From contig PUNE01000129.1 in the NCBI GenBank assembly GCA_003551665.1, positions 84,357 through 148,356 of the forward strand: DNA of 64,000 bases, in the 5' to 3' direction. Under the pieces are notes generated by a model. That model worked only from the letters and a program-made list of their open reading frames with translations, was not told where the DNA came from and did no database searches. Made by a program: the position numbers and the translations under genes. The DNA comes from Halobacteroidaceae bacterium (GTDB lineage: Bacteria > Bacillota > Halanaerobiia > B1SED10-174). Shown here piece after piece: positions 29,809 to 38,631 of this stretch; within the stretch, counting starts at the first letter, position 1; every line of letters starts with the position of its first letter.

Positions 29809-31122
29809 ATGGACTTTATTGAACGCCAGTTTCAGTTAAAGGCCAATAAAACCAACCTCAAGACGGAAATAATTGCCGGTATTACTACTTTTATGACTAT
29901 GGCCTATATTATCTTTGTTAACCCCAGTATTTTAGCTGATGCCGGTATGCCCTGGGAAGGCGTTTTCATGGCTACAATTGCCGGTATAATCCTGGGAACG
30001 GTTGCCATGGCCTTTTTAACCAACTATCCCTTTGCCCTGGCTTCAGGGATGGGCCTGAACGCCTTTTTTGCCTATACGGTAGTTATTGGAATGGGTGTGC
30101 CCTGGCAGGTAGCCCTGGGTATTATCTTCCTGGAAGGTATCCTGTTTATAATCCTCAGCATAACACCTGTCCGGCAGATGATTGTCAACAGCATCCCCAT
30201 GAGCCTGAAAGCAGCCATCAGTGCAGGTATTGGTCTTTTTATTGCTTTTATTGGTCTGCAGAATGCTGAGATTATCGTTGGCTATGAGGCGACAATGGTT
30301 ACCATTGGAGATCTTGCTTCAGGGCCTCCCCTTGTTGCCATATTTGGGACCATTGTAATCGGAATTCTCTATGCCCTGAAGGTCAAGGGTTCACTGCTTT
30401 GGGGTATTCTTGCGGCAACGGTATTTGGAGCACTACCGGGAATTGGAGTTACTCCACCTTTTGAAGGCATTTTTGCTCCCCCTGACTTTTCCAGCTGGGG
30501 ACTGGTTTTTGGCCAGCTGGATGTCCGGGGAGCCATTGATATTGGCTTGATCGGTGTAATCATTGCCTTCCTCTTTGTCGACCTCTTCGATACTGCAGGA
30601 ACCCTGGTTGGAGTCAGCACCCAGGCCGGTTATCTGGACGAAGAAGGAAATCTGCCCAAGGCCAACCGGGCTCTCCTGGCTGACGCCATTGGAACCACCG
30701 GTGGTGCGATTTTCGGAACATCTACGGTTACTACCTATATTGAATCAGCTTCAGGTGTTGCTGAAGGTGGAAGGACGGGATTAACCGGGCTGGTAACGGC
30801 GTTCCTTTTCCTTCTATCAATTTTCTTCATGCCCCTGGTGGGGATTGTTCCTGGCGCTGCAACTGCTCCAGCCCTGGTCATAGTTGGGACAATGATGATG
30901 AGCAACATCCTGAAAATTGACTGGGACGATTATACCGAGGTATTGCCAGCATTTATCTGCATGATTACCATGCCGCTGGCCTACTCAATCTCCCATGGGA
31001 TAGCTCTTGGCTTTATTTTCTTCCCGATTATCAAGCTTTTCACAGGCCGGAGCAAAGAGGTGCACCCCCTGGTCTACACCCTTGGTGCTCTCTTCATCCT
31101 TTATTTTATTTTCATCGAATAA
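29809..31122 (+). CDS. AzgA/PbuG-type hypoxanthine-guanine-adenine permease
   Basis: 437 residues, about 12 membrane segments. The AzgA family is recognised from ITTFMTMAYIIFVNPSIL near the N-terminus, SGMGLNAFFAYTV and DLFDTAGTLVGV. These are proton symporters for hypoxanthine, guanine or adenine. Next to adenine deaminase, import of adenine/hypoxanthine is likely. RBS AAAGGAGG. A strong terminator ends this part of the operon. Confidence 0.93.
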   Translation: MDFIERQFQLKANKTNLKTEIIAGITTFMTMAYIIFVNPSILADAGMPWEGVFMATIAGIILGTVAMAFLTNYPFALASGMGLNAFFAYTVVIGMGVPWQVALGIIFLEGILFIILSITPVRQMIVNSIPMSLKAAISAGIGLFIAFIGLQNAEIIVGYEATMVTIGDLASGPPLVAIFGTIVIGILYALKVKGSLLWGILAATVFGALPGIGVTPPFEGIFAPPDFSSWGLVFGQLDVRGAIDIGLIGVIIAFLFVDLFDTAGTLVGVSTQAGYLDEEGNLPKANRALLADAIGTTGGAIFGTSTVTTYIESASGVAEGGRTGLTGLVTAFLFLLSIFFMPLVGIVPGAATAPALVIVGTMMMSNILKIDWDDYTEVLPAFICMITMPLAYSISHGIALGFIFFPIIKLFTGRSKEVHPLVYTLGALFILYFIFIE

Positions 31123-31126
31123 CAGG

Positions 31127-31156
31127 AAAAGGAGGGGGAAACCCCTCCTTTTTTTT
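31127..31156 (+). terminator. Intrinsic terminator after the purine permease
   Basis: AAGGAGGGG pairs with CCCCTCCTT around a short A-rich loop and is followed by eight T. It separates the catabolic block from the cofactor block. Confidence 0.9.
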
Positions 31157-31179
31157 CACCGGGGACAGGGGGTGGAAGA

Positions 31180-31788
31180 ATGCTTGCAGCAATTTTACTT
31201 GCTGCTGGAGAAGCCCGTCGAATGAAAAAACTAAAACAGATCCTGCCCTGGAAAGAAGGTTTGACCCTGGTTCAGGCCAGCCTGGAAAATATTCTGGCCT
31301 GCAGAGAAATTGATGGACCAGTTAGGGTGGTGATAGGAGCAGGGGCAGAACTAGTTCGGGAAAACCTGGACAAATATTCTGACCCCCGCCTGGAGGTTCA
31401 TGAAAATCCGGATTATTCCCGGGGGATGATCACTTCGGTAAAAACGGGACTCGCTGCTTTGCCTCCCGAGGTTGATGGGTTTTTTGTTGCTCTTGCTGAT
31501 CAACCAATGATCTCCCCCCAAGTCTATGGTTGCCTGGCACGGGTTTTCCGGGAGGGTGAAAAGAACATCATCATTCCCGTTTACCAGAATCAGCGGGGGC
31601 ATCCGGTTTTGCTGTCAACGGTTTTTCTGGACGAAATCTGGGAGATGCCTGACAGTCCCCAAGGTTTACGGCCCCTTATTGACCGACACAAGGAAAAGGT
31701 TTTATTTCTGGAATTGAACGATCCCGGTATTATAATTGACCTGGACTGTCCCGAAGAGTACTTCCGTTACAGGAGGGAAGGGGAATGA
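31180..31788 (+). CDS. mocA: MobA-like nucleotidyltransferase, molybdenum cofactor cytidylyltransferase type
   Basis: 202 residues. The nucleotide-binding N-terminus LLAAGEARRMKKLKQ, ALADQPMIS and RGHPVLL identify the MobA-like NTP transferase family. Its place next to yqeB/yqeC and the XDH-like enzymes favours MocA (YgfJ), which makes the cytosine dinucleotide form of Moco used by xanthine dehydrogenase-type hydroxylases. It overlaps yqeB by 4 bases. Confidence 0.88.
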   Translation: MLAAILLAAGEARRMKKLKQILPWKEGLTLVQASLENILACREIDGPVRVVIGAGAELVRENLDKYSDPRLEVHENPDYSRGMITSVKTGLAALPPEVDGFFVALADQPMISPQVYGCLARVFREGEKNIIIPVYQNQRGHPVLLSTVFLDEIWEMPDSPQGLRPLIDRHKEKVLFLELNDPGIIIDLDCPEEYFRYRREGE

Positions 31789-32594
31789 AAAAAAGACTGG
31801 TTTTAATCAAAGGAGCCGGTGAGATGGCCTCGGGAACGGCTCACAAGCTTTTCCGGGCAGGAATTTCTGTTGTGCTTAGTGACCTTCCTCAACCCCACGC
31901 TGTACGCCGGGGAGTTTCCTATGCCCAGGCTGTTTTTACGGGGGAACATACTGTTGAAGATGTTACAGCCCGGCGGGTTGAGGATCCCGAAAAATTTACG
32001 GATGTTCTGGAGCAGGGATATATTCCCGTGTATCCCCGGCCTTTCAGCGAGGAAAATATCAGGGAATTAAATCCCCGGGCCGTGGTTGATGCTACCCTGG
32101 CCAAAGAAAAAACTGAGACCTACTGGGGAGAAGCCCCTGTTGTAATTGCCCTTGGGCCGGGTTTCCGGGCTCCGGAGGATGTGCACGCCGTAATTGAAAC
32201 CCAGCGGGGACATCACCTGGGAAGGATTTATTTTCAGGGCATTGCAACTCCCAATACAGGGGAACCCGGTGATATCCAGGGTTACACATGGGAAAGGGTT
32301 TTAAGGGCTCCTTCCGGGGGGGAATTTGTTCCTTTCTGGGAAATCGGGGATCGGGTCCAGGCAGGAGAGGAAATTGGGGCCATTGAAAAACAGGACATGG
32401 TTACCGCTCAAATTTCGGGTGTTATCAGGGGTTTAATTTATCCCGGTCTGAAGGTGGAAAAAGGAATGAAACTGGGAGATATTGATCCCCGGGGAGTAAG
32501 GGAGTACTGTTTCACCATTTCGGATAAAGCCCGGACCATTGCAGGAGGTGTGCTGGAAGCCCTGCTTTTCCTGGAGGAGAAAAGAAATGTTTAA
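31785..32594 (+). CDS. yqeB: YqeB, selenium-dependent molybdenum hydroxylase maturation protein
   Basis: 269 residues. The N-terminal Rossmann-like IKGAGEMASGTAHKLF and the conserved VVDATLAKE and ALGPGFRAPEDVHAVIETQRGH stretches define the YqeB (EF2563) family. Members occur almost only with SelD and selenium-dependent Moco hydroxylases and are thought to help place labile selenium in the cofactor. The biochemical step is unknown. It overlaps yqeC, giving a mocA-yqeB-yqeC unit. Confidence 0.92.
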   Translation: MKKRLVLIKGAGEMASGTAHKLFRAGISVVLSDLPQPHAVRRGVSYAQAVFTGEHTVEDVTARRVEDPEKFTDVLEQGYIPVYPRPFSEENIRELNPRAVVDATLAKEKTETYWGEAPVVIALGPGFRAPEDVHAVIETQRGHHLGRIYFQGIATPNTGEPGDIQGYTWERVLRAPSGGEFVPFWEIGDRVQAGEEIGAIEKQDMVTAQISGVIRGLIYPGLKVEKGMKLGDIDPRGVREYCFTISDKARTIAGGVLEALLFLEEKRNV

Positions 32595-33333
32595 AGATAC
32601 TGTTGAGACCATCATTTCCTTCATTGGGTCCGGGGGAAAAACCTCCCTTTTAACTTATTTCGGGGAATGTATTTCCCGCTGGGGAGAAAAGGTGGTTTTT
32701 TCTACTACCACGAAGGTTTTCCCCCTGGCGTTAGAGGAAATTCCCCTCCTGGTGGAAGGGGACAGGGCAAAGAGGGCTGCAGAGGCCGAGAAGCTTTTGC
32801 AGGACCATTTCATGATCCAGGTGGCAGCAGGGTGGGAGGCAGGCAAGTTAGTTGGACTTGAACCTGAGGCCATTTCCGATCTTTTGCGTTCAGGGGCGGA
32901 CCGGGTTCTGGTAGAAGCGGATGGGGCGCGGGGGCTGCCTTTTAAGTTTCCTGCAAGTTACGAGCCTGTTTTGCCTGAACCGCCCGGGATGATTTTCCTG
33001 GTAGTTGGAGCCTGGGCCCTGGGCCGGCCCTTTTCCGGGGAGGTTTTTCACCGGGCCGAACTTGCCCGTAAATACCTGGGTTGGAAGGAAGGTGAATTAA
33101 TCGAGGGGGAGCATATTTCGAATTTACTGCTCCATGCTGAATCCTATTTGCCCCGGCTCAGGGGAAAGCGGGTTAATGTGGTTTTAAATGGAATCCGGGG
33201 TTTATGGCAGGAGAATGAGGCGCGAAGAATTGGAACGATCCTGATGCGTGAAGGCCTGGTGGAGAAGATTTTTATCACCAACTTAAAACATCAGCCGTTC
33301 CTCTGGAAATTGCTTGCGCGGAGGCAGGAATAG
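32587..33333 (+). CDS. yqeC: YqeC, putative selenium cofactor biosynthesis protein
   Basis: 248 residues from ATG at 32587 behind GGAGGAG (the open frame extends 16 codons into yqeB). It has a P-loop-like GSGGKTSLL near the N-terminus, STTTKVF, and VLVEADGARGLPFK, typical of YqeC. It is a probable NTPase acting with YqeB in maturation of selenium-dependent molybdenum hydroxylases. The exact reaction is unknown. Confidence 0.9.
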   Translation: MFKDTVETIISFIGSGGKTSLLTYFGECISRWGEKVVFSTTTKVFPLALEEIPLLVEGDRAKRAAEAEKLLQDHFMIQVAAGWEAGKLVGLEPEAISDLLRSGADRVLVEADGARGLPFKFPASYEPVLPEPPGMIFLVVGAWALGRPFSGEVFHRAELARKYLGWKEGELIEGEHISNLLLHAESYLPRLRGKRVNVVLNGIRGLWQENEARRIGTILMREGLVEKIFITNLKHQPFLWKLLARRQE

Positions 33334-33396
33334 GGGAAATTTTGTCAAAATATATTATTGGTTAAAGTGATAAAAAAATATTAAGGAGGGGTTTTC

Positions 33397-34131
33397 TTGA
33401 GAAAGTTGTGGTATCTGGTTTTGGTTTTGGCCCTGGTAATTGGTTTTAGTGGACAGGTTTTTGCTCAGACTTATGTTGTGGGTACCAGTGCAGATTTTCC
33501 ACCTTTTGAGTATATTGAAGATGGAGAATTTGTTGGCTTTGACATGGACCTGATGCGGGCTATTGCCGAAGAAATGGACTTTGAAATTGAATTCCGAGAT
33601 ATTAGCTTTGATTCCCTGATTCCTGGTCTCAGGACAGGAACTATTGATATAGTTATTGCTGCAATGACCATAACTGAAGAACGCAAGCAGGCCGTCAGCT
33701 TTTCCGATCCTTATTATGTAGCCAATCAGAGCGTTATTGTTAAGGAAGACCTGGGTTATGACCTGACAGTTTTATTTGGGGACAATAGAATTGGTGCCCA
33801 GACCGGGACAACGGGAGATCTCTGGGTAACTGAAAGGTTATATGACCGTGATATCCTAACCGGGCAGGTTGTAAGGTATGAAACCTTTGACCTGGCCATT
33901 GAAGATCTGGTTAATGAAAATGTAGAGGCCCTTGTTCTTGATCGACCGGTTGCGGAGAGGTTTGTCGAAGGTCGGCCCCTCGTGCTGGTAGGAGAAATAA
34001 TAACCCACGAAGAATATGGGATTGCAGTTGATCGCGGCAACGAAGAACTCCTGGAAAAGTTAAATGAAGGCCTGCAGAGAGTAATTGATTCTGGGCGGAT
34101 GGGTGAATTGATAGACAAGTATTTCCAGTAA
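33397..34131 (+). CDS. Family 3 extracellular solute-binding protein (polar amino acid-type)
   Basis: 244 residues. The signal peptide spans residues 1-23 (cleavage after VFA) and is followed by the mature domain VVGTSADFPPFEYIEDGEFV and FDMDLMRAIAEEM, standard for SBP_bac_3 binding proteins. Ligand residues suggest an amino acid (an Arg and Asp pair for alpha-carboxylate and amine), but the actual ligand is unknown. The start is TTG after AAGGAGGGG. It leads a four-gene ABC cassette. Confidence 0.92.
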   Translation: MRKLWYLVLVLALVIGFSGQVFAQTYVVGTSADFPPFEYIEDGEFVGFDMDLMRAIAEEMDFEIEFRDISFDSLIPGLRTGTIDIVIAAMTITEERKQAVSFSDPYYVANQSVIVKEDLGYDLTVLFGDNRIGAQTGTTGDLWVTERLYDRDILTGQVVRYETFDLAIEDLVNENVEALVLDRPVAERFVEGRPLVLVGEIITHEEYGIAVDRGNEELLEKLNEGLQRVIDSGRMGELIDKYFQ

Positions 34132-34174
34132 AGCCAGGAATCCTGTAAAAAAATAGGAGAGGAAGGGATCGATC

Positions 34175-34852
34175 ATCGAAAAACTCCAGTTAGTCTGGGA
34201 TTCGCTCCCGGCTCTCTGGACGGGGACCAAGGTTACAATTCAACTCACGGTGTTGGGGTTGGGGCTGGGTCTGGCGGTTGCCATTCCGATTTCATTCCTC
34301 CAGATCTTCGCGCCCCAACCTTTCCGTTTTCTGGCCTCGGCCTATGAGAGGGTGCTGCGGAGTATCCCCCTTTTGGTTACGCTTTTTTTATTGTTTTATG
34401 GTCTTCCCACTATTGGGATTCGACTGCCTCCCTTTACTGCCGCTGTTCTGGGGGTTGGACTCCGGAGTTCGGCCTACCAGTCCCAGATATTCCGGGGGGC
34501 AATTCTTTCAATTTCGGAAAATCAGTTCAGGGCAGCCCTTTCCATGGGCATGAACCGGCTGAGGGCTTTCCGCCATATTATTATGCCCCAGGCTCTTCGC
34601 CTGGCAATTCCCCCCTGGACAAATGAGCTGACCATTGTTCTCAAGGATACCTCGATGGCTTTTGCCCTGGGGGTTGTTGAGCTTGTTCGCCAGGGAAGGT
34701 ATATTATTGTAGCTACTCGAGAACCCCTGCTGATTTACCTTACCATTGCTGCTATTTACCTCATATTGACCCTGCTTAGCAACAATACCCTGGGAAGGCT
34801 GGAGAAAAAGCTCCGTGTTCCCGGTATTGGCGTAGAGGAGCGTGCCCGATGA
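34175..34852 (+). CDS. ABC transporter permease, His/Glu/Gln family, with probable ATC start
   Basis: The conserved N-terminal part ([20 protein letters not shown]), homologous to the sister permease at 35613, lies upstream of the first ATG/GTG/TTG codon (GTG at 34250). The frame is open from a TAG at 34154 and contains no standard start before 34250. A Shine-Dalgarno-like AGGAGAGGAAGGG (34155-34167) stands just before ATC-ATC-GAA-AAA (34172-34183). I take ATC at 34175, which would be ATG with one base changed and gives 225 residues against 222 in its paralog. Starting at 34250 would remove the first part of the first membrane domain. It contains the EAA-like loop [20 protein letters not shown]. 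Confidence 0.8.
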   Translation: MEKLQLVWDSLPALWTGTKVTIQLTVLGLGLGLAVAIPISFLQIFAPQPFRFLASAYERVLRSIPLLVTLFLLFYGLPTIGIRLPPFTAAVLGVGLRSSAYQSQIFRGAILSISENQFRAALSMGMNRLRAFRHIIMPQALRLAIPPWTNELTIVLKDTSMAFALGVVELVRQGRYIIVATREPLLIYLTIAAIYLILTLLSNNTLGRLEKKLRVPGIGVEERAR

Positions 34853-35616
34853 CCAAGGACAGAGATACTGTACTGCGAATGGAAGATGTTCACAAGAGTT
34901 TTGGCGACAACCACGTTTTGCGGGGTGTTTCCATGGGAATCCGCCGCGGGGAAACCAAAATTTTAATCGGGCCCAGCGGAACCGGGAAAAGCACCCTGCT
35001 TACCTGTATTAATATGCTTACCCCTCCTGAATCGGGGAAAATCTGGCTGCTGGAGGATGAAATCACTGCCAGCAAAAAGGTGAATCTACTTCGGCAAAAA
35101 ATAGGGTTTGTTTTCCAGGACTTTAGCCTTTTCAATCACCTGACTGCCCTGGGTAATGTCAGTATTGGACTGACCAAGGTCAAGGGAATGGAAAGAAAAA
35201 AAGCCCGGGAAAAAGCCATGCAGGAGTTGAAACAGGTAGGGCTTGAAGATAAGGCTTCGTCCTACCCGGCCCAGCTATCCGGGGGTCAGAAGCAGAGAGT
35301 TGCCATTGCCCGGGCGCTGGCAATGGATCCCCAGCTAATTTTATTTGATGAGCCGACGTCTGCCCTCGACCCTGAACTGATCGGCGAGGTGCTCCAGGTC
35401 ATGAAAAAACTTGCCAACCAGGGTATGACCATGCTGGTAGTAAGTCATGAAATGGGTTTTGCCCGTTCGGTGGCTGACGAGGTGATTTTCATGGAGGGTG
35501 GAGTTATTGTAGAACAGGGTCCACCCGCTCAGCTTTTCAGCAAACCCCGGGTTGAAAGAACAGGGGAATTCCTTTCCCGGCTTAGTGGCCTGTTCGGGGA
35601 GGAGGGGGAAAAATGA
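34849..35616 (+). CDS. ABC transporter ATP-binding protein, polar amino acid type
   Basis: 255 residues. Walker [10 protein letters not shown] near residue 44, Q-loop [12 protein letters not shown], signature [14 protein letters not shown], Walker [13 protein letters not shown] and the switch histidine in VVSHEMGFA are all intact. It overlaps the permease genes on both sides (ATGA overlaps), so translation of the cassette is coupled. Being between two permeases it drives a heterodimeric importer with the binding protein at 33397. Confidence 0.95.
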   Translation: MTKDRDTVLRMEDVHKSFGDNHVLRGVSMGIRRGETKILIGPSGTGKSTLLTCINMLTPPESGKIWLLEDEITASKKVNLLRQKIGFVFQDFSLFNHLTALGNVSIGLTKVKGMERKKAREKAMQELKQVGLEDKASSYPAQLSGGQKQRVAIARALAMDPQLILFDEPTSALDPELIGEVLQVMKKLANQGMTMLVVSHEMGFARSVADEVIFMEGGVIVEQGPPAQLFSKPRVERTGEFLSRLSGLFGEEGEK

Positions 35617-36281
35617 CCTTCTGGGATGTAATTCAGCAGTCCTGGTCTCCAATGCTGGATGGCCTGCAGGTCACAATTCAGCTAACCCTTTTGTCCATTG
35701 TTTTTGGCCTGGCCCTGGGCCTAATTCTGGCCCTGGGAAAGGTTTATGGCTGGAAACCCGTTCGCTGGCTCTGCACTGCTTTTATCGAAATAATCAGGGG
35801 AACCCCTATGCTGGTCCAGATTTTTATCATCTACTTCGGTCTTCCCCCATATGGGATCCGGCTTTCTCCCCTGGAGGCGGCTGTTATTGCTTTTTCCGTT
35901 AACAGCGGAGCCTACCAGGCGGAATATCTCCGGGGTGCCATCCAGTCCATTCCCAGCGGGCAGATGCAGGCAGCTCTTTCCATGGGCATGAGTCGGTGGC
36001 AGGGGGTTATTTCAATAATTATGCCCCAGGCTCTGCGGCGAGTTATTCCTCCCTGGACCAATGAATTTATTTACCTCTTGAAATATACTTCCCTTGCCTA
36101 TATTATTGGAACCCCCGAACTGATGGCCCAGGCCCGCTTCGTTGCCAGCCGCAATTATGAGTATTTCCAGACCTATCTCTTTGCTGCTTTGATTTACCTG
36201 GCAATTGTACTGGTTTTTTCCGAGTTATTCAGCTGGGTGGAACGCAAGGTGAGGATTCCGGGATTTGAGTTTCACAAATAA
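35613..36281 (+). CDS. ABC transporter permease, His/Glu/Gln family
   Basis: 222 residues with about five membrane segments and the coupling loop [18 protein letters not shown] that contacts the ATPase. It is a paralog of the permease at 34175-34852 and presumably pairs with it. RBS GGAGGGGG is inside the end of the ATPase gene. No terminator was found after it. Confidence 0.92.
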   Translation: MTFWDVIQQSWSPMLDGLQVTIQLTLLSIVFGLALGLILALGKVYGWKPVRWLCTAFIEIIRGTPMLVQIFIIYFGLPPYGIRLSPLEAAVIAFSVNSGAYQAEYLRGAIQSIPSGQMQAALSMGMSRWQGVISIIMPQALRRVIPPWTNEFIYLLKYTSLAYIIGTPELMAQARFVASRNYEYFQTYLFAALIYLAIVLVFSELFSWVERKVRIPGFEFHK

Positions 36282-36294
36282 ATCGCTCCACTTC

Positions 36295-36323
36295 TTTACC
36301 CGAAATCCCGCCGGTGCTATAAT
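36295..36323 (+). promoter_or_regulatory. Promoter of the ROK kinase gene
   Basis: -35 TTTACC (36295-36300) and a perfect -10 TATAAT (36318-36323) are separated by 17 bases, 29 bases before the start codon. Confidence 0.7.
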
Positions 36324-36351
36324 GAGCTCAAGAAGGGAGGTTTAACCCGTT

Positions 36352-37290
36352 ATGCAGGAAAAATATCTCGGTATTGATATTGGTGGAACCAAGGTAATGC
36401 TGGCCCTGGTTAGCAGCGATGGTCTGACCCTGAAACGCGACCGTATAGAAACCCGGGCCGAAGAAGGTCCCCGCAAGGTAGTTGAAAGAATCGTTGAATC
36501 GATAAAAAAGACTGTCGGGGAAGTAGAGATTGCCGGAGTGGGGCTTGGTGTTCCCGGACCCATTGATTTCTCCCGTGGTGTTGTTACCCTTGCTCCCAAT
36601 CTGGGCTGGAAAAATGTAGCTATTGTAGACCTTTTTTCCGAAAAACTTGATTTACCCATATACCTGGAAAATGATGCCCTTGTTGCAGCCTGGGGAGAGA
36701 AAACCCTCGGAGCCGGGAAGGGTTTTGAGAACTTCATTTATATGACTATCAGCACGGGAATTGGCGGTGGCCTGATCCTGGATGGAAAACTGTACCGTGG
36801 AGCTTTTGGAGCCGGGGGAGAAATCGGCCACATGATAATCGACCCAGCCGGGCCCACCTGTGGGTGCGGCAATCAGGGTTGCCTGGAGGCCCTTGCTTCG
36901 GGCAAGGCCCTGGCCAGGATGGGACGGGAAGCCCTGGAACAGGGGCGGTGGCCTGAAGGACCCAGTCCAGAAGGAATAACTGGCTCTACAATAACCAACT
37001 GGGCCAAGGCAGGTGACCAGCCTTCAATTGAGATTATTGACCGCCAGGCCCGTTTTCTGGGGCTGGGACTGACCAACCTGACTCATATTCTCGATCCCCA
37101 GGCTTTTGTTCTTGGTGGGGGCGTGATGACTGCCGCGGACCTGCTCCTGCCGCGGATTAAAGAGGCCATGGAAGATTATCTAATGCCGGGGTATGCCGAG
37201 AGGTTGCAGGTTTTACCTGCAAAACTGGGGGATATCGGAGGAGCCCTGGGAGCAGCCATGGTGGCCCGGGATTTTGGGTCGAAAAAATAA
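36352..37290 (+). CDS. ROK family sugar kinase (glucokinase-like)
   Basis: 312 residues. The ATP site LGIDIGGTKVMLAL is at the N-terminus, followed by GVPGPID, ENDALVAAWGE, and the ROK zinc/sugar signature GHMIIDPAGPTCGCGNQGCLE with the H-C-C-C metal ligands. Glucokinase is the most common activity in this branch. It has its own promoter and no clear link to purine metabolism, so it may belong to the original uvr neighbourhood. Confidence 0.9.
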   Translation: MQEKYLGIDIGGTKVMLALVSSDGLTLKRDRIETRAEEGPRKVVERIVESIKKTVGEVEIAGVGLGVPGPIDFSRGVVTLAPNLGWKNVAIVDLFSEKLDLPIYLENDALVAAWGEKTLGAGKGFENFIYMTISTGIGGGLILDGKLYRGAFGAGGEIGHMIIDPAGPTCGCGNQGCLEALASGKALARMGREALEQGRWPEGPSPEGITGSTITNWAKAGDQPSIEIIDRQARFLGLGLTNLTHILDPQAFVLGGGVMTAADLLLPRIKEAMEDYLMPGYAERLQVLPAKLGDIGGALGAAMVARDFGSKK

Positions 37291-37308
37291 AAAGCCCCGC
37301 GGGGCTTC
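37280..37308 (-). terminator. Terminator of the minus-strand methyltransferase operon
   Basis: AAGCCCCG and CGGGGCTT form a compact hairpin (37292-37307). Read on the minus strand it is followed by a T-rich run; on the plus strand the run is poor. It lies between two convergent genes. Confidence 0.75.
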
Positions 37309-38002
37309 AGTCAATATCAATTCTTATCAATGCGCTTTGCCGGGGGTTGGGAAGGTAAAGCCCGTTGCCGTCAGGGCGGGCAATCCTTGCGGCGTGTTCT
37401 CTGGCTCTACGGTGAGAGATCCGCAGCTGCTGAGCGAGGAATGCTGTCGCTTCTTCCATGTCGGCCACGGGCTGACCGAAGTCAAAGGAAACCAATTCCG
37501 TGTGGAATTTAAGGTTTAATTCTTTTAAGAATGCTTCTGTATGCTCATAGGGTAGGGGAGGAGTTGCATTCTCCAGCCCCGCACCGAAATCTTTCGGACC
37601 CGCAGGAGCGATTAAAAAAATATAGCGGCGGGTTTTATCCACAATTTTAAGGAGACTTTCCCTATCCGCCATAACCACTGCTCCGGAAAAGGCTGAGATG
37701 GTAACGTCAACGATTAAACCGGGAAGTTCCTGGGGCCAGAAACCGGAGATGACTTCGATTTTCCTGCAGTTCTCCGCAATTTTTTCCAGATGTTTGCGGG
37801 GAAGAGGTGCTGGTTCCAGGTTGTAGATTTTTTTTACCGAGGAGGCCAGTTCTCTAGAAAAGAGTCCTGGTCCTGAACCAATATCCAGGAGAATATCTTC
37901 TTTTCGCAGGTATGGTTTTATTCTTTTTATGAAAACCTGAGGATATTCTGAGCGTTTTCCTGCTTCCAGGTACCAGCGCAGCCTGGATTCGGTCCATTTC
38001 AT
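37307..38002 (-). CDS. Class I SAM-dependent methyltransferase
   Basis: 231 residues from ATG at 38002, which overlaps the stop of the NTPase gene (ATGA); the longer open frame upstream is only the antisense shadow of that gene. The SAM motif I is LLDIGSGPGLFS, with the acidic end of strand 2 in YNLEP. The acceptor cannot be read from sequence. It is coupled to an NTPase and stands opposite xdhC, so a role in hydroxylase or cofactor maturation is conceivable but unproven. Confidence 0.78.
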   Translation of the reverse strand: MKWTESRLRWYLEAGKRSEYPQVFIKRIKPYLRKEDILLDIGSGPGLFSRELASSVKKIYNLEPAPLPRKHLEKIAENCRKIEVISGFWPQELPGLIVDVTISAFSGAVVMADRESLLKIVDKTRRYIFLIAPAGPKDFGAGLENATPPLPYEHTEAFLKELNLKFHTELVSFDFGQPVADMEEATAFLAQQLRISHRRAREHAARIARPDGNGLYLPNPRQSALIRIDID

Positions 38003-38544
38003 TCTTTTAAAAGCCCCCTTTCCCGGAGGAATCTTTCGAGGCGGAGAGTAGTTTCCGGGTTCCCGATCCTGTAGATATTTTCCCCGAGAATCCCCCGGAC
38101 TCTGTCCAGAAAGGGACTGGATTTTTGTTTTATAACTCCCAGGACGGGTTGAGAAGAACCCAGACATTTCAGGACAGCCCGCTGAAAAGGCAGGGCTTCT
38201 TCTTCAAAAATACCCAGTTCATCCATAATAACCAGGGAGCAGTGCGCGGCATTCTGCAGGGCCCTGGTCCCTTTTTGGTTAAAAGTGCTCAAAACAGGGG
38301 TCCAGCGGGGATTGTTTTTTTCCTGGTAAATTACGGGGTCAGAAACCCTGCCCCGGAAGGGGAGGGTAAGAAGGTAGGGTTCCTGCTGGAGGTCGGCCAG
38401 CCTGAAAGCAACCGTTTCTCCCGAGAGGACCATGCGCTGGACAACGAAACCGCCAACAGGCCCGCTGATTGAAGGCAGGAAATCCAGGATTAAAGAAGAT
38501 TTGCCCCGACGGGGAGGTCCTGTAAGGAAAAAGTTGTTTCCCAT
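37999..38544 (-). CDS. P-loop NTPase, THEP1-like nucleoside-triphosphatase
   Basis: 181 residues from ATG at 38544 behind AGGAG. Walker A is GPPRRGKS (9-16). A Walker B-like strand CSLVIMDELG follows, with glycine-rich GPVGGFVVQ between them, as in THEP1-type NTPases. Its physiological substrate is unknown. The promoter at 38579-38607 lies directly upstream, divergent from xdhC. Confidence 0.75.
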   Translation of the reverse strand: MGNNFFLTGPPRRGKSSLILDFLPSISGPVGGFVVQRMVLSGETVAFRLADLQQEPYLLTLPFRGRVSDPVIYQEKNNPRWTPVLSTFNQKGTRALQNAAHCSLVIMDELGIFEEEALPFQRAVLKCLGSSQPVLGVIKQKSSPFLDRVRGILGENIYRIGNPETTLRLERFLRERGLLKE

Positions 38545-38578
38545 TTTTTGCTCCTGACCTGTTCCTAAATTTAAAGTC

Positions 38579-38607
38579 ATTATTGCACAGGGGAGAAAGA
38601 AAGTCAA
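38579..38607 (-). promoter_or_regulatory. Promoter of the NTPase-methyltransferase pair
   Basis: Read on the minus strand: -35 TTGACT (38607-38602), 17 bases, -10 AATAAT (38584-38579). It lies 35 bases before the NTPase start. Confidence 0.7.
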
Positions 38608-38631
38608 CATTTGTGGAAAGGGGGATTAACC

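Noticed and set aside
38003..38167. N-terminal extension of the minus-strand methyltransferase
   Set aside because: Overlaps the NTPase gene in another frame; the ATGA overlap at 38002 is the natural start.
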